Of a stretch of DNA of 60,000 nucleotides, positions 1 through 11,231 are shown piece by piece. Each line of letters begins with the position of its first letter. The stretch's first letter is position 1. The stretch is from Symbiodinium natans (lineage: Eukaryota; Sar; Dinophyceae; Suessiales; Symbiodiniaceae): assembly GCA_905221605.1 (NCBI GenBank), contig CAJNDS010002328.1, positions 64,001 to 124,000 of the forward strand, given 5' to 3'. Position numbers and translations under genes: made by a program. The notes beneath the pieces were generated by a model. The model did no database searches and was not told the DNA's origin. It worked only from the letters and a program-made list of their open reading frames with translations.

Positions 1-3000
1 GGAACAAACTATTTGTCGCGCCAAGCCTGGGCAGCTGGATCGAAGACAAGTCAACTAAACCTTCCACGACCTGCTTATATATAATCCTCTTTCCAGATGC
101 TCTGCTTCCTCGAGGAGGATCATGGAATAATGAAGGCAGACTGGCATTCCAGCAGGCAGGGGCAAAATCAAACCGACCCCTCGGCCTGGAATACCAAAGC
201 CTCTCTTGGCCCACGAGACTTTGGAGGTAACAGTGCCAAGTGCCGAGGGTATGTTCGGGGTTCCCTTCAAGCGGCCTCTTTGCCACCACGAGGCATTGTG
301 CAGGACCATAAAAGCAAGGGCAAACCATCCACAGCGTTCCTTGGCCAGAAGCAGCACAGCTGGTGCTGCAAGGAGTTGACGAGCCTTTTTAGAGGGCTCA
401 TGCCCACATCCTACAGAAATTAAACCGGCCAAACGATACGAATGATTCCAATGGATATCCATTTTAGATTTTCACTTGAGGAACTCGACCGCTATCGCTA
501 TTGCACAACTGGCCACCGCAGCACGCAGTGACTGCAGGGCGAGGTTAGGCACTTCGCACGACCAAGCTTCAGGCGCAACTTGATAGGGCACTACTTTCTT
601 AAGCGCTTCTTATGGATGCTCATTGGCTGTCGAAGCCAGCGAACCTAGCAAGTGGACGCAGCCGAGTGGCAAATGCTGCTTCTGAGCAGACGCAGCTTCT
701 GCCAGCGCACCGTGAATGACTTCCGGGTCGTTAACACCAAGTCCTTCTCATTGCAATAAGTCAACATGTGCCACACACTTTCACTCTCGATATTTCCACA
801 CACACCTTCCACCATGAAGCCTGTCGTGGCTCGCAGTTTCTGAACCATCCAAGGTGTTCGCCAGTGGCTACACATCTTTTCCTGCCAAGTGACTGGCCAG
901 CACCCAGCAAAAGGAAGCGGGGTCACTTCCGGCCTTGACTCTGCTTTGGACTCTCACACTTGGAAAACGGCTCTCTGGGCTCAAGTTTTGAGAAACAACA
1001 GCCCTCTGACCATCTTGGTTTGTTTCATGATTCAGAAGCCCCATGCCATGACGGACCCCAACATCAGCTCCTAGACAGGTTGAACCCTGAATCGCATCTG
1101 CTCCGATCCCGAAAATGAAGTTGCTGCCAGCGATGCTCCGTTCAGCTCGGAGTCGACAAGTACGGCCTAGTCATAGTCGAGAGATGCCGAGATGTACAAA
1201 TGACCAAAAACGCCCGTGGCAAGCCCAAGTTCAATTGGCCCAGTCCGCAATGGAGTCAATCGAGGGCAAACACACACACACACACTCTGCACTAGTAGGC
1301 CTGAGCATGCCAGGGGAAGCCGGCACGATCACAGGCATCGATGGCAGCTCCTGGCAGCACCACCGGCCGACCAGGACCAAACGGGGACTCTTCGAAGCTT
1401 AGGCTCAAACACGCAAGCTTCCACCAGGACTTGGCAGCTTGTGCACGCCAAGAACAAAGCATGCCCTAGCCCGCCCCAAGGGTTTAGAACAAACCGACCC
1501 GAAATGCATCCTGCAGAAGCAACCTTGCCACTACATACTCCAGATACAGACTCTCAGCCTCTACTATGACTCTTGCAGCTCAGATTCTGTACATAGCGCC
1601 GCTGGGCTTTGCAGCAGCACCGAGCCTGAGGATCTTCAAGCTGGATTCAATTCCTTCGAAGTTCCCACGCCTTGCCTATTGGACCAAAGTAAAAAAAAGT
1701 GCGCGCGCGCACACACACACACGCCACACCACAGGCAGCCATCGCCTGCAGTAACCTCCGGAACCTCATCTTCGCACTGTATACCGGTGGAGGAATCGGA
1801 TGCAAGTATCACGCATCTGGGACATGGCACAGATCCAGCGGCAGCTGCCACAGGCTTTGCTTTGCGGCAGCGCTGATGGCCGCACTGAAACCTCAAGGAA
1901 GGATGTTGCAGAATGGTAACCTTCGAGTCTTCGAGCCCTAGAATCTGGGTTCGCGCTGTACAGCGTGTAGGGTATTCACGACAGTCCCGACGTCTAAATG
2001 TGCACATGTCGCGTGAGCAAAACCCCCATCCTTGCTGCAATACAGACCATTGCAATCAGCCAAATTTCTGAGGCGCCACCAAGCTGATGGCCGAGAAGCT
2101 CATAGAAGAGAGCTTCAAGCGGCACCTGGCGATGTTTGGATCACTCTAAGCCTAAGCTCCCCCCCCCAAATCCACACATCCGCCCTGAATGCACATGCTC
2201 GGCCGCCTGCCATCATTTCAGGCCAGAACCCTGGGCCATCTTTCAGCATCTTTCGACCCCTCATATTACAGCCTGCGTGCGTCGCTCAGCGCCAGGGCCA
2301 CCTCCCAGGCATTGGCCTGCGCGCAGGCGGCGCCAGCGGCTGTGAAGGAAAACCTGAATTTGTTCACAGGCGCAGCTAGAAAAAAAGACTTGCAACTGGA
2401 AACTAGACGGTGTCAAATGGGAAAACCAAATTTGCTGTGAATCTGATGCCGTTGAACTACACATGCTCGTTGCAGGTGCTGATTTGGCATATCGTTCTCT
2501 GGGCTGTGTGGCTGTGGCATTCTTGCTAAGGATGTCTCAGGTTGGCAGTTGCAACCAGTATATCGTCCCTTACAACCAGTATGAGATTATGCTTACATAA
2601 GCCTCGTATCAGACTCACTCATCCTACCCGCCTGAAGCAGTCCCAGATTCTTGACTGGCAGAAAAGTTCTTAGCTCGAATGTTGCATATGAGCATAGCAT
2701 GTTGTGGCTATGGGCTCCAAAGGCAAATTCCAGGTTTGTGTATTGCCCCTTAAAGGGAGATCGTGGGTGTTAGACAACGTATTTCTACACCTTTGAAAGC
2801 TTTGTGGCCGTGGAACAGATCTGGTGGCACAGCGCCCATGGATCGCAGCACCGCGAGAGAAGACTCCCATTTAGAACCCTGGGCCAGGGATTTTTGGGCG
2901 GCCTAGATCCAGCACTTTCGAGGAACTACCGTGGCTGAACACAACTCCTGCCCCCCCAGTACGATGCAAGGGCATAACCGACCACCATGATTGCAAAGAC

Positions 3001-5160
3001 AGAGCAGCGTGGTCGAACTAATTAAAGCAGGCCTCTGCCGATTTTGTGCCCTGTAGCTCATGAGACAACTCACAGCAAAGGCAGATAAAATAAATAAACA
3101 TGGAGTATACAAGAATAGTCTATTTCTTTCAAGAATATTTTGTACGAACATAGCATTGTATTGAACAGCGAAAGCAACTGCCCAGTCAGCAGCCTGACCG
3201 CAAGCACTGATGGCGCTGTTGTGGCTGATGTCATCTGGCGCAAGTGCTCCTTATGACTTCATCGAATCTTCAGTACGCCGGTTTGCACGTCAATTCGCTG
3301 TATGTCGGTGCTGTACATGTTGTGACCTTACTCGTGCGGCAACACACCAACACTGGTGTAGGGTGACGAAATCAGCAGCTGCACATGGGGGATTGCAAAA
3401 GCAACGAACCAGCCAAATCCATCACGAAATTCAAGCAAACCAGGCTGAGGCAACCTAGGTACCTGGACCCGTAAATCCCCTCTCAACTCTTTCAGTTGCA
3501 TGGTAACTTGCAATGGTACATGTAGGTGGGACATTCCAGGCGAACCTGGTTCTTGTAGATAGCAGGGCTTTACGTACCTCAGAGGCTCCGCTTGCCATGT
3601 CCGCATGCAGCAGCAGCGCTCTTCGCCACCTTAGCGCGGGCTCGGCTTGGAATGCAAAGACTGTCCTTGCCTTGGGTTACGACAGGCACGGCTTTCAAGA
3701 TGTTTGGGGCCATTGCTTGAAGGAGAAGACCCAGAGCCCAGAGCGGCATGAGATTTTTAGCTTCCATAAACGGCTTGCGGTCTCCAAGCTCTGGACTACG
3801 CCGGCTTGTTTCTCTACAGCCGAGGCAGCGGCTGCCTGCAGCGATGACAGCTGGTGATGGCGGTGTTCTGAAGGACGAGATTCGTCCGCCTTTTTTGGCG
3901 AGGGGTTGGAGGAAGGCCGGCATCACACAAGTTGCAATCTTTGTCAATTCGACATTTCACTCTTTCACTCATGAGCGGGCCACTGCTCCCTGCAGTTGCA
4001 GCTATCCTTTGCAACCAGGACACTTTGTGCGCCCACTACGCCCACCCACACCACCCCCCCCCTCACACTCACACATTACATCATACACATACACATACAC
4101 ATACACACACTGTCTCTCTCTCTCTCTCTCGCGCGCGCACGCATGCACACTCTCTCTCTCTCTCATGCGTGCGCACGGCTCTCTCTGTCCCTCTCTCGTT
4201 CTGATCACTTGAATATAACTCTGTCCCTCTCTCGATCTGATCACTTGAATATAATCTATACTTGACCCTCTCGAATCTTATGCAGGCTCGGGTGTGGCTC
4301 ATGACAACTCTTTCGACAACAGCCTTCCCCCTCTCACTCCCAATGTATGGAGGCCGAAAGGATCCTCACCCTAAGCGGCCCACAGTCCGTCCACACGCAG
4401 CTGCCGAAACAAGGACGCTGTGCGCGCCCAAAGCGAATCCTTCGGATGCTAGGGCCACGGATCCATGTGCAAGCATTACAGGTCACGAGAAATGGGGATG
4501 TAGACTTGCAGATTGCTGTGGGAGTGCTAGGGGTAGCCAAGTAGAAGGAGCAACAATATTTAGCTAAGTAGCAAGCAGTGGTGATGGTAGCAAATAGTAA
4601 GAGTACTAGAACTAGGTAGCACGCGCGCTGGAGTGCCCTGCGTTTTGTTGGCATGCGTTGGGTGTAGGTAAGTTGGAAAGTGTAAAAAAAAACCGAGGGT
4701 TTTTGACTCATTCTGGTTTTCGGAACCAGGAAGACAGGCCACTGATCCCTGGAAGGGCGGGCGCTTTTTCTTGAAAATGAGTGTTTCGCCTAGGCGGGAG
4801 CCTTGTTTTGAAAGGCAGGAAAACCGAAAAGTTGTGTATACCATGTTTTAGGTGTTTTGAGCTAATTTGTGAGGATTTTTGAGGGTACTTTTTGGGGCTT
4901 GCATGTCCTTGTGTATGTGTCGGGCCCCCGAACTTCAGAGTTCAGAAGGAAAGCACAGATCTTCGAACCTTTTTCATGTCAGGGCAGTGAGGACTCAAGT
5001 TCTACACAAAGTTTGCGGAAGACAGTGGCTCCATGGTAAGGGTCGAGTGCCGAGGGTCAAGGTCTTAGGATCGAGGGTGAAGAGTTGAATGGCAGGGGTT
5101 GAGGGATGCTTGGGGCCGGCTTTTTATTTCGGGGGGGAGATGCCTGCAGCAAGTGCTATG
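1..5160. other. Gene-poor left flank, nothing recognised
   Basis: I see no recognisable gene. The minus strand is open over 55-462 and 645-926, but neither translation matches a family I know and no convincing splice signals frame them. Short CA runs lie near 1270 and 1710, and a CA/CT-rich tract lies near 4080-4200. The remainder is mixed-composition sequence without clear coding signal. Confidence 0.5.
4081..4196. repeat. Mixed CA / CT microsatellite
   Basis: ACATAC, CT, GCGCGC and CT blocks follow one another. The open frames over it (SLSLSLS or TYTYTYT type) are low-complexity artefacts. Confidence 0.85.
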
Positions 5161-5169
5161 TACATTCGC

Positions 5170-5350
5170 AACATGGATATTCCCCACATGGATATTCCCA
5201 ACATGGATATTCCCAACATAGATATTCCCAACATGTATATTCCCAACATGGATATCCCCAGCATGGATATTCCCAACATGGATATCCCCAACATGGATAT
5301 TCCCAACTGGATATTCCCAACATGGATATTCCCAACATGGATATTCCCAA
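5170..5350. repeat. 15-bp minisatellite
   Basis: About twelve copies of a 15-bp unit of the form ATGGATATTCCCAAC, some with CCC for TCCC or ATA for TGG. It runs into a homopolymer C tract at about 5351-5364. The unit length is a multiple of three, so all frames stay open, but no gene context supports translation. Confidence 0.9.
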
Positions 5351-5434
5351 CCCCCCCCCCCCCCAACCCCCCAAGCTGGAAACCCCAGGAAACGCAGGGC
5401 ACACGAGGGTGCGTCCTCCCTAGAACTACTGTTA

Positions 5435-5802
5435 TAGTTATAGTGGTGGTAGTGGTCGTGGTCGTGGTGGTCGTGGTGGTCGTGGTGGTCGTCGTGGTCG
5501 TCGTGGTCGTGGTGGTGGTGGTGGTGGTGGTGGTGGTGGTGGTGGTGGTGGTGGTGGTGGTGGTGGTGGCGGTGGTGGCGGTGGTGGCGGTGGTGGTGGT
5601 AGAGGTAGAGGTCGCGGTAGAGGTAGTGGTAGTGGTAATGGTAGTAGTAGTGGTAGTAGTGGTAGTAGTGGTAGTAGTAGTCGTAGTAGTAGTAGTAGTA
5701 GTAGTAGTAGTCGTCGTAGTAGTAGTAGAGGAGTAGGAGGAGGAGTAGGAGGAGTAGTAGGAGTAGTGGTAGTGGTAGTGGTTGTGGTAGTCGTAGTGGT
5801 AG
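5435..5802. repeat. GTG/GTC/GTA trinucleotide tract
   Basis: About 370 bp of almost pure GTG, GTC, GTA and AGG triplets. The + strand is purine/T-rich and nearly free of C on long stretches. It produces long false frames (poly-Val on +, poly-His or poly-Thr on -), which I do not call as genes. Confidence 0.9.
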
Positions 5803-6206
5803 TTGCTGGTGGTAATAGTAAAGATATGTTTGATAACAAGTAGTAAGAGATGCAGTAATACTGACAATACAAATAGCAATAATGATAGCGATTGTAATAG
5901 TTAGAAAAATGAAAATAGAAACAGCAGTTAAACGAGTAACAATGACAACATTGGTAACAGTAGCAATTACAGTAACAACAGGACCAGTAGCGCTTATGAG
6001 GAATAGCGCCCTTAAAAAGTAGTACTCGAAAAAGTAGAAATAGAATAGTGCAAGAAGAAATAACAGCAAAACTATTCGAATCTCTCTTATGATTCTTATG
6101 ATGATACTCAGCTAGTAAGGGTAATGATAATGGGACATGTAATTGTAACACTGATACAGTAGGAATAGAAGCAATAGTTACTAGTCTTATGTCCAACACC
6201 AGCACT

Positions 6207-6303
6207 CTAAAAAGCTTCAAGCCAGGCCAAGAAGGTGTCACCATCAAACCGAGCTCTTGGGATAGAAGCTGGCATGACAAGCGTCTGTCTGAGCCTGGCA
6301 AGC
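6207..6303 (-). CDS. Possible terminal exon, unknown protein
   Basis: After a TTGCCAG acceptor at the high end, the minus strand reads LRQTLVMPASIPRARF and ends FLAWLEAF before a TAG. Composition looks like coding sequence and the stop would make this a last exon. I do not recognise the family and have no partner exon, except perhaps 7381-7540 upstream on the same strand. Confidence 0.25.
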
Positions 6304-6987
6304 CAAGGAACCTCGGATACCGTTAGATGCCATGCGTCGATCAGTCTTCGCCAGTCTGACGTTGTTGGTTTTTTAGGGTTTCGCTTCAGTCTGCAACACT
6401 GTTGGTTGCGACTGGATTCAGAGGAACCGTTTACGCGGGTGGGGCCTGGGATGCTCTGCCTCAAAGGGAGAGTCGAACCCAGCTCTCGGTGATTTGACGA
6501 TGGAGGGCCTCGGCTCCTGCTGCATCGTTGGGGCTGTGAGCACAGCTTACTTAAGCATTTGCAGTACAAGAAAGCTTGAAAGTCACTCAAAGGAATGGCT
6601 TTGGAGCAGGAATCACATCCTGAATCCAGGATTGCTCGTTGCAGCCCTGCTGAGGCGAGGCACCGTAGGTGACCTCGTCTGGTCTTGTGTTGGTGAGCTG
6701 CATCTGGTGGACCAGCTGCGACGCAAACAACCTGACCATGGTCTTAAAGCTCAAATGTTGCATCAATGGCCGACAACTTTTCAGGACTGCTTCTGGGACT
6801 TGCTTTCATCCCCTGCTGGCAGATCAGCTGACACGGCACTTACTTCCCAGCCTTCAAAAACCCTCAACCCTAAGCCCTAAACCCAACCTTCGACAGCCTT
6901 AGGACCCTTCCAAGCTGGGAGCCAGGACTGGCCGATGGAGCAAGCCCGGAGCGCTGCAGTGCACATCACCAGGGTGGACTCCTTGTG

Positions 6988-7101
6988 AGGTTGCAACTTG
7001 GGATGTTCCCTATACTATCAGTCCTGAATAGGGATTCTAGTAGGGGGTACTGTAATCCCTATTAAGGATTGTTGGTATAACGGGGAACAAGGTTGCAACC
7101 C
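6988..7101. repeat. Hairpin element family 1, copy a (MITE-like)
   Basis: Long imperfect inverted repeat. The left arm GGTTGCAAC..GTTCCCTATACTATCAGTCC..AATAGGGATT pairs with the right arm AATCCCTATTAAGGATTG..GGGGAACAAGGTTGCAACC. Arms are about 50 bp with a short loop (TAGGGGGTACTG). The same core occurs near 40.3, 43.2 and 45.4 kb. No coding capacity. Confidence 0.75.
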
Positions 7102-7380
7102 AACACGCTAACACGTGAGCCCTGCACGGCCCAACTCGGAAAATTTCAGGGGGTTCCCGAATTCGAAGTTTCGATTGGTGCGCACCAAGGGCCCTTGAGG
7201 CGATGGCCCAACCCGTCAGGTCTGACCAGGCCCATACCCTTCCAGAGAACGGCACCCAACAAAACAATAAAAGCAACACCAACCACAAAGTAGGAGACAC
7301 AAGCACGCTACCCCTCAGGCAAACACAAGCTGTGCCACCTTTATTGCAGCTCGGACTCCAGCGACTGTGCTGTAGCGTAC

Positions 7381-7540
7381 CTGCCAATCGGACGTACGTG
7401 GGGAAATCCGGTTCATGCTCTACAAGATTGGCAAAGGAAGGAAGCAGGTTGGAAACGGAGCCTCGAGGCAATGTCGTGCGAGCGGCATAACGCGCAATAG
7501 CCACAAACCTCACGACCTCCCACGCCTGCGAGTGTGAAAT
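7381..7540 (-). CDS. Probable internal exon, unknown protein
   Basis: The minus strand has CTTCGCAG before the exon and GGCAG|GTACGC at its end, a strong acceptor and a canonical GT donor. The 160-bp frame between is open and protein-like, with AWEVVRFVAIARYAARTT near the start and EHEPDFPTYVRLAG at the end. I recognise no domain. The open frame continues past both splice sites into a GAGAGG microsatellite (7577-7617) and hairpin element 1a, so the longer frame should not be taken as a protein. Confidence 0.4.
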
Positions 7541-7576
7541 CTGCGAAGCTGACAAATCAGCCCCGGCCCGCACCCC

Positions 7577-7617
7577 GAGAGAAAGAGGGAGAGGGAGAGG
7601 GAGAGGGAGAGGGAGAA
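7577..7617. repeat. GAGAGG microsatellite
   Basis: Tandem GAGAGG/GAGGGA hexamers, read as LPLPLP on the minus strand. Confidence 0.85.
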
Positions 7618-9730
7618 ACACCAAGCCCATAATTAGTAGAAAGAGAGTGAGAGAGGGACGGGGACAGGGGGGAGACAGAGATGGAAGACTAGAATGTATG
7701 TAGATTAGAATGTATACTAATCTAATCTTTCTGTATATATATATATATATATGTATACATGCTCACCACCCCCAACCCAGCCCGGACTTACCGGTGAGGT
7801 GATGTGTGCTGAAGAAAGTCACATGTTCATCCACACACACATGCCATTACTTGTCTTTGGGATGCATAGGCAAAACTTCACGATTTGGCATGGCATGGGA
7901 AATAGGTCGATTCTGTCGTGCAGGAATATATGTATATATATATATATATAATTATACATTCACATACATATTATGTATGTGAACACAGAGCAGCATATGT
8001 GGCACAAGTGTGTATAGAACATTCTCTTCACTACTACTCCGTCGCACCCTTCAGACGCACAGCCTTTCATGATACTAATCTGATTGTTAACAGCAGTGGG
8101 CCTCCAACCAAAACATAATCACCATCCATTTACTACACAGACCATTTAGCGCCGGGGGGGGGGGGGATATGCAAATGGCAGGTCAACATTTCAAAAGGTC
8201 TTGTTTAGGTCATGGGCGAGGGCGTGTCCACGTATATACGTTGCGTTCAAACAGACACAGTCTCAGACACACATAAAGACATACATATACACACACACAT
8301 ATAACTAATAAAGACTAAAATAACATAAATATACATGTATATGTATATATATATATACATGCGTGTAAATGGAAATATATCTAACAAGATAGTTTTACAT
8401 GTAAAAATTGTATCAAGGTCGAAAACACGAGTTCCCGCACCTGAGGAGGCCCAGGGCCCGAGGCCAGGAGCCCGGGCCCACAGCACTGAGGGCTGCGCTG
8501 CAGCACTTCCTTCAGGGTTCAGGGTTTAGTTTTTTAGGGTTTAGGGTTTTAGGGTTTAGGCGTGCGGGCTAATGAAGCCGGTTGGTTCGTTCAATCTCGT
8601 ATCCTCCAAATCCTCTCTAAAGACGCCCAAGTACTCCCAACTGTAGGGTTTAGTCGCTCACACTCGGACACGCCAGGCGAGGCAGGCACTGGTGATACTT
8701 TGTAACTCCCTGCCGCATACAGTCCATTCCGGGTGACACCACTCCACGAAAGAGCTCATCCCCAAACTGTAGGGTTTAGGGTTTATCCGATTTGGGGTTT
8801 GGGTTTCGATTTCAGGTCCACGCATCATATTCCAGCGACCAGGCTACTGCCAGCAATAAGGCCACATCCCCGCCAAGGCACATGTGTAGGGCAACCCCCT
8901 GTCGCAGAAGGGGTGCCTGGGAATAGCAACAGCCGGCACCCTGGGCTTTGAGTCTGACTAGGGTTTAGGGTGTAGGGTTTCTTGTATGAAGGGCCACGGC
9001 CTGAAAGCGCAGGGCTTCAAGCAGCGTCAGCGGCAGGGTCCATGATGAAGTCTTGAGGGCCGCCTTGCATTGCAAATTGGATCCATGGCCTTGACAAGGT
9101 CTTCGGCGTTCAATGCTTGGCTACTAGGAAACCTGCACCCAGGTTCTTGGGCACATGGGCGCATGGGGCCTCGACACAACCGGAATTTTTCCAAACTGCT
9201 GCATCCCACCGCGACAACGCAGGTTGCCACAAGCTGCCTGCGCTGCTGACAGATGGCTCACGAAGTCCTCAGCGGAACTTCCGACAGGCGAAGTAAGAGT
9301 GACTTTGTATAGGATCCAACGACCTTCCATTCAAATGTCAAGATGCGGCAATCCCACAGCTTCACGGCGGCAAAACATTTCCACCATGCCACACAGAGCG
9401 ACCCTCAGCAAACTGCACCGCTATCAGGCTTTTGGGTGCCAAGGTTCGGTCTGAACACCTGGCTTCTCCACCGCCTACCAGGGCTGGCACCGCTGCAAGA
9501 GCGCGGGCCCAATGCGAAGGAAGATGCTTGATGAGAGGGCAAGGCAGGCGAGGATGAGGGCTTTAATCGCTCACACTCGGACAAGTCAGGCGAGGTACAC
9601 ACTGTCCCATGGTTCTTTCGGGTTTGTGGTTTATGGTTATAGGGGGCAACGTGGCGAAGGCAACGGACCAAGGCCTCCAAGGTTCGCAGTGCTCTTCGCC
9701 AGAGATCGTGCGAGAGATGTGGGTGGACTG
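7618..9730. other. Microsatellite and telomere-like repeat region
   Basis: No gene recognised. Short AT runs lie at about 7733-7752, 7927-7951 and 8341-8357, and a poly-G run near 8154-8166. TTTAGGG-type runs lie at 8513-8560, 8642-8652, 8769-8785 and 8959-8981. A 17-bp word TCGCTCACACTCGGACA occurs at 8654 and again at 9567, each followed by a CAGGCGAGG-like sequence. Confidence 0.6.
8513..8560 (+). repeat. Interstitial TTTAGGG run
   Basis: Five imperfect copies of TTTAGGG with T insertions, oriented + . Confidence 0.85.
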
Positions 9731-9731
9731 C

Positions 9732-9857
9732 CTGGGTCGGGCGACTGTCTGGGCTTTCAGAAGGCTTACTGTCACTCTTCGTGTCTGCCTCAGTGTTCAT
9801 GTCCGGAACGTCGTACTGTTGAACAGTTGCATGTTCATTCCACTTGGCTGATAGGAA
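9732..9857 (-). CDS. Possible exon, acidic/Ser-rich segment
   Basis: Open minus-strand stretch between a CTGCCAAG acceptor-like site and a CAG|GCAGTC donor-like site. It reads FLSAKWNEHATVQQYDV and then a disordered-looking part with NTEADTKSDSKPSESPD. Composition suggests a linker of a real protein, but no family is recognised and no neighbouring exon is assigned. Confidence 0.25.
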
Positions 9858-10514
9858 CTTGGCAGACAAGCCGCGGATACTCCGCTTCCGGCTATCTACA
9901 TTGAACCGAGCGCATACCTGGCATACCTGATCAGATCTTCAACGCTGCCAAGAGTCTTGCAGCTGCGGAACTGTTCCGCAGTCTCGGGAATCCAGCAGCA
10001 TCGACCGACCTAGTGTGAAAGATGGTGAAAGTTAAAGTTAAAGAAGCTTTATCAATGCTGAATCCGCTGCTCGGCTACGTTCCCCAGACACGCCGCGCAT
10101 GTTCGTGCAACTTCCGCAGGAAGACTCCATCAAGGTGCCGCACAGCGGAACCGCATCTCCACAAATTCCACAGCCCAGTGCAGTACTCGAAGCCCCAGCA
10201 ACTGAAATAAACTAACCGCGCCACCCCGTAGGCAGGCGACTGGCTGCGGCAACCTGGCGAAATAGCAGCAATCATGAGAAGCGTACAGACATATCATGCA
10301 AAATCCAAAGAAGTACTGGCGGACACATCAGGATCAGCTGGACGAAGTGCCCCATGTTTCATGAAAGAGATCTCTTCAGTTGAAACATTATAGAAGTACG
10401 AGAATGAAGATGCAATGTGGTAGTTGCAGGCTGCACTCATGTAATTTTTCTTTGACGGCGGTCAGAAGGAGTCAGAAGGAGATGTTTGCCCCTGTGTCAG
10501 CATGGACTGCATAC

Positions 10515-10661
10515 CTCGAAGACCTTCGGTCTGAGTCTTTTTGCATCGCGCATCCTCTCGTCCCATGCTTCTTTGGCTGAGCATGTGGGCTGTTCTCTAA
10601 AGTGCCGTGAAAGGGGGCGGGCTTCTTTCATCTCTTCATGGGCGAGGAATTCGCGAACGAC
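10515..10661 (-). CDS. Probable internal exon, charged helical segment
   Basis: 147 bp, phase 0 at both ends, with a TTGAG acceptor and a canonical GAG|GTATGC donor. It encodes 49 residues starting VVREFLAHEEMKEARPL and ending RLRPKVFE. The composition is charged and helix-prone. It lies about 0.5 kb downstream of the last assigned exon of channel copy A on the same strand, so it may be that gene's C-terminal continuation or the next gene. No copy B counterpart was found. Confidence 0.4.
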
Positions 10662-11188
10662 CTCAACCAGAGATCGTGGAAGTGCAGATCCCAGCACTGA
10701 AGGCCAACGGCCTTTCAGGAAAGGAGCTCCAAATTTCAAACACAGCACACCTTAAAACCAGATGCAGCAGCGGAAATTTGTGGGACGCCAGCATGCTACA
10801 CCAACTTCGTGCGCGGCTTCTCTGACATGGGCTCAGTGCGGAGGCTTTGCTCCTTGTCCGGCCGTCTTGACCTTTGACGCGGCGTGCCGCCTGCTGAGCC
10901 AGTTAGCAGGTCCTTCAAAGAAGAGATCTGCTCCCTTGGCAAGCACTTGTCTGCGACATGCAACCTGATCAATATCGATCTAGCAGCCCATCAAGTGCAA
11001 CCCCAAATTTCCTCTTACCTGATCCTTTTGCGATCTGATTCTGCTGACGGTAACTTCAGAAAGGCCAAGTCAAAGAACAAAACCATCAACGAATCCACGC
11101 TCCTGCTCCGGGCAAAGCTGATTCTCTCTGGAGCTCAGGGGGTAGAAGGCAAAACAAAGGCAGCAATCAGATTTCCAATCAAGGCAAG

Positions 11189-11231
11189 TGGCATCAGCTT
11201 CTGGTGCTCCATCTCCATGTAGGTGTGGAAT
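11189..11231 (-). CDS. Channel A exon: RFHTYME tail
   Basis: Acceptor AAAGCAG. Reads FHTYMEMEHQKLM, matching FHTYMETELQKLK of copy B. The end is approximate; a few exons may follow. Confidence 0.55.

Noticed and set aside
5065-6301. Long open frames (poly-Val on +, poly-His/Thr/Pro on -)
   Set aside because: They exist only because the GTG/GTA triplet tract and 15-bp minisatellite lack stops; no non-repeat coding sequence or splice signals support them.
6450-6500. GGGTTCGACTCTCC on the minus strand, possible tRNA
   Set aside because: Stem lengths around the loop do not fit a T-arm and no other arms are found.
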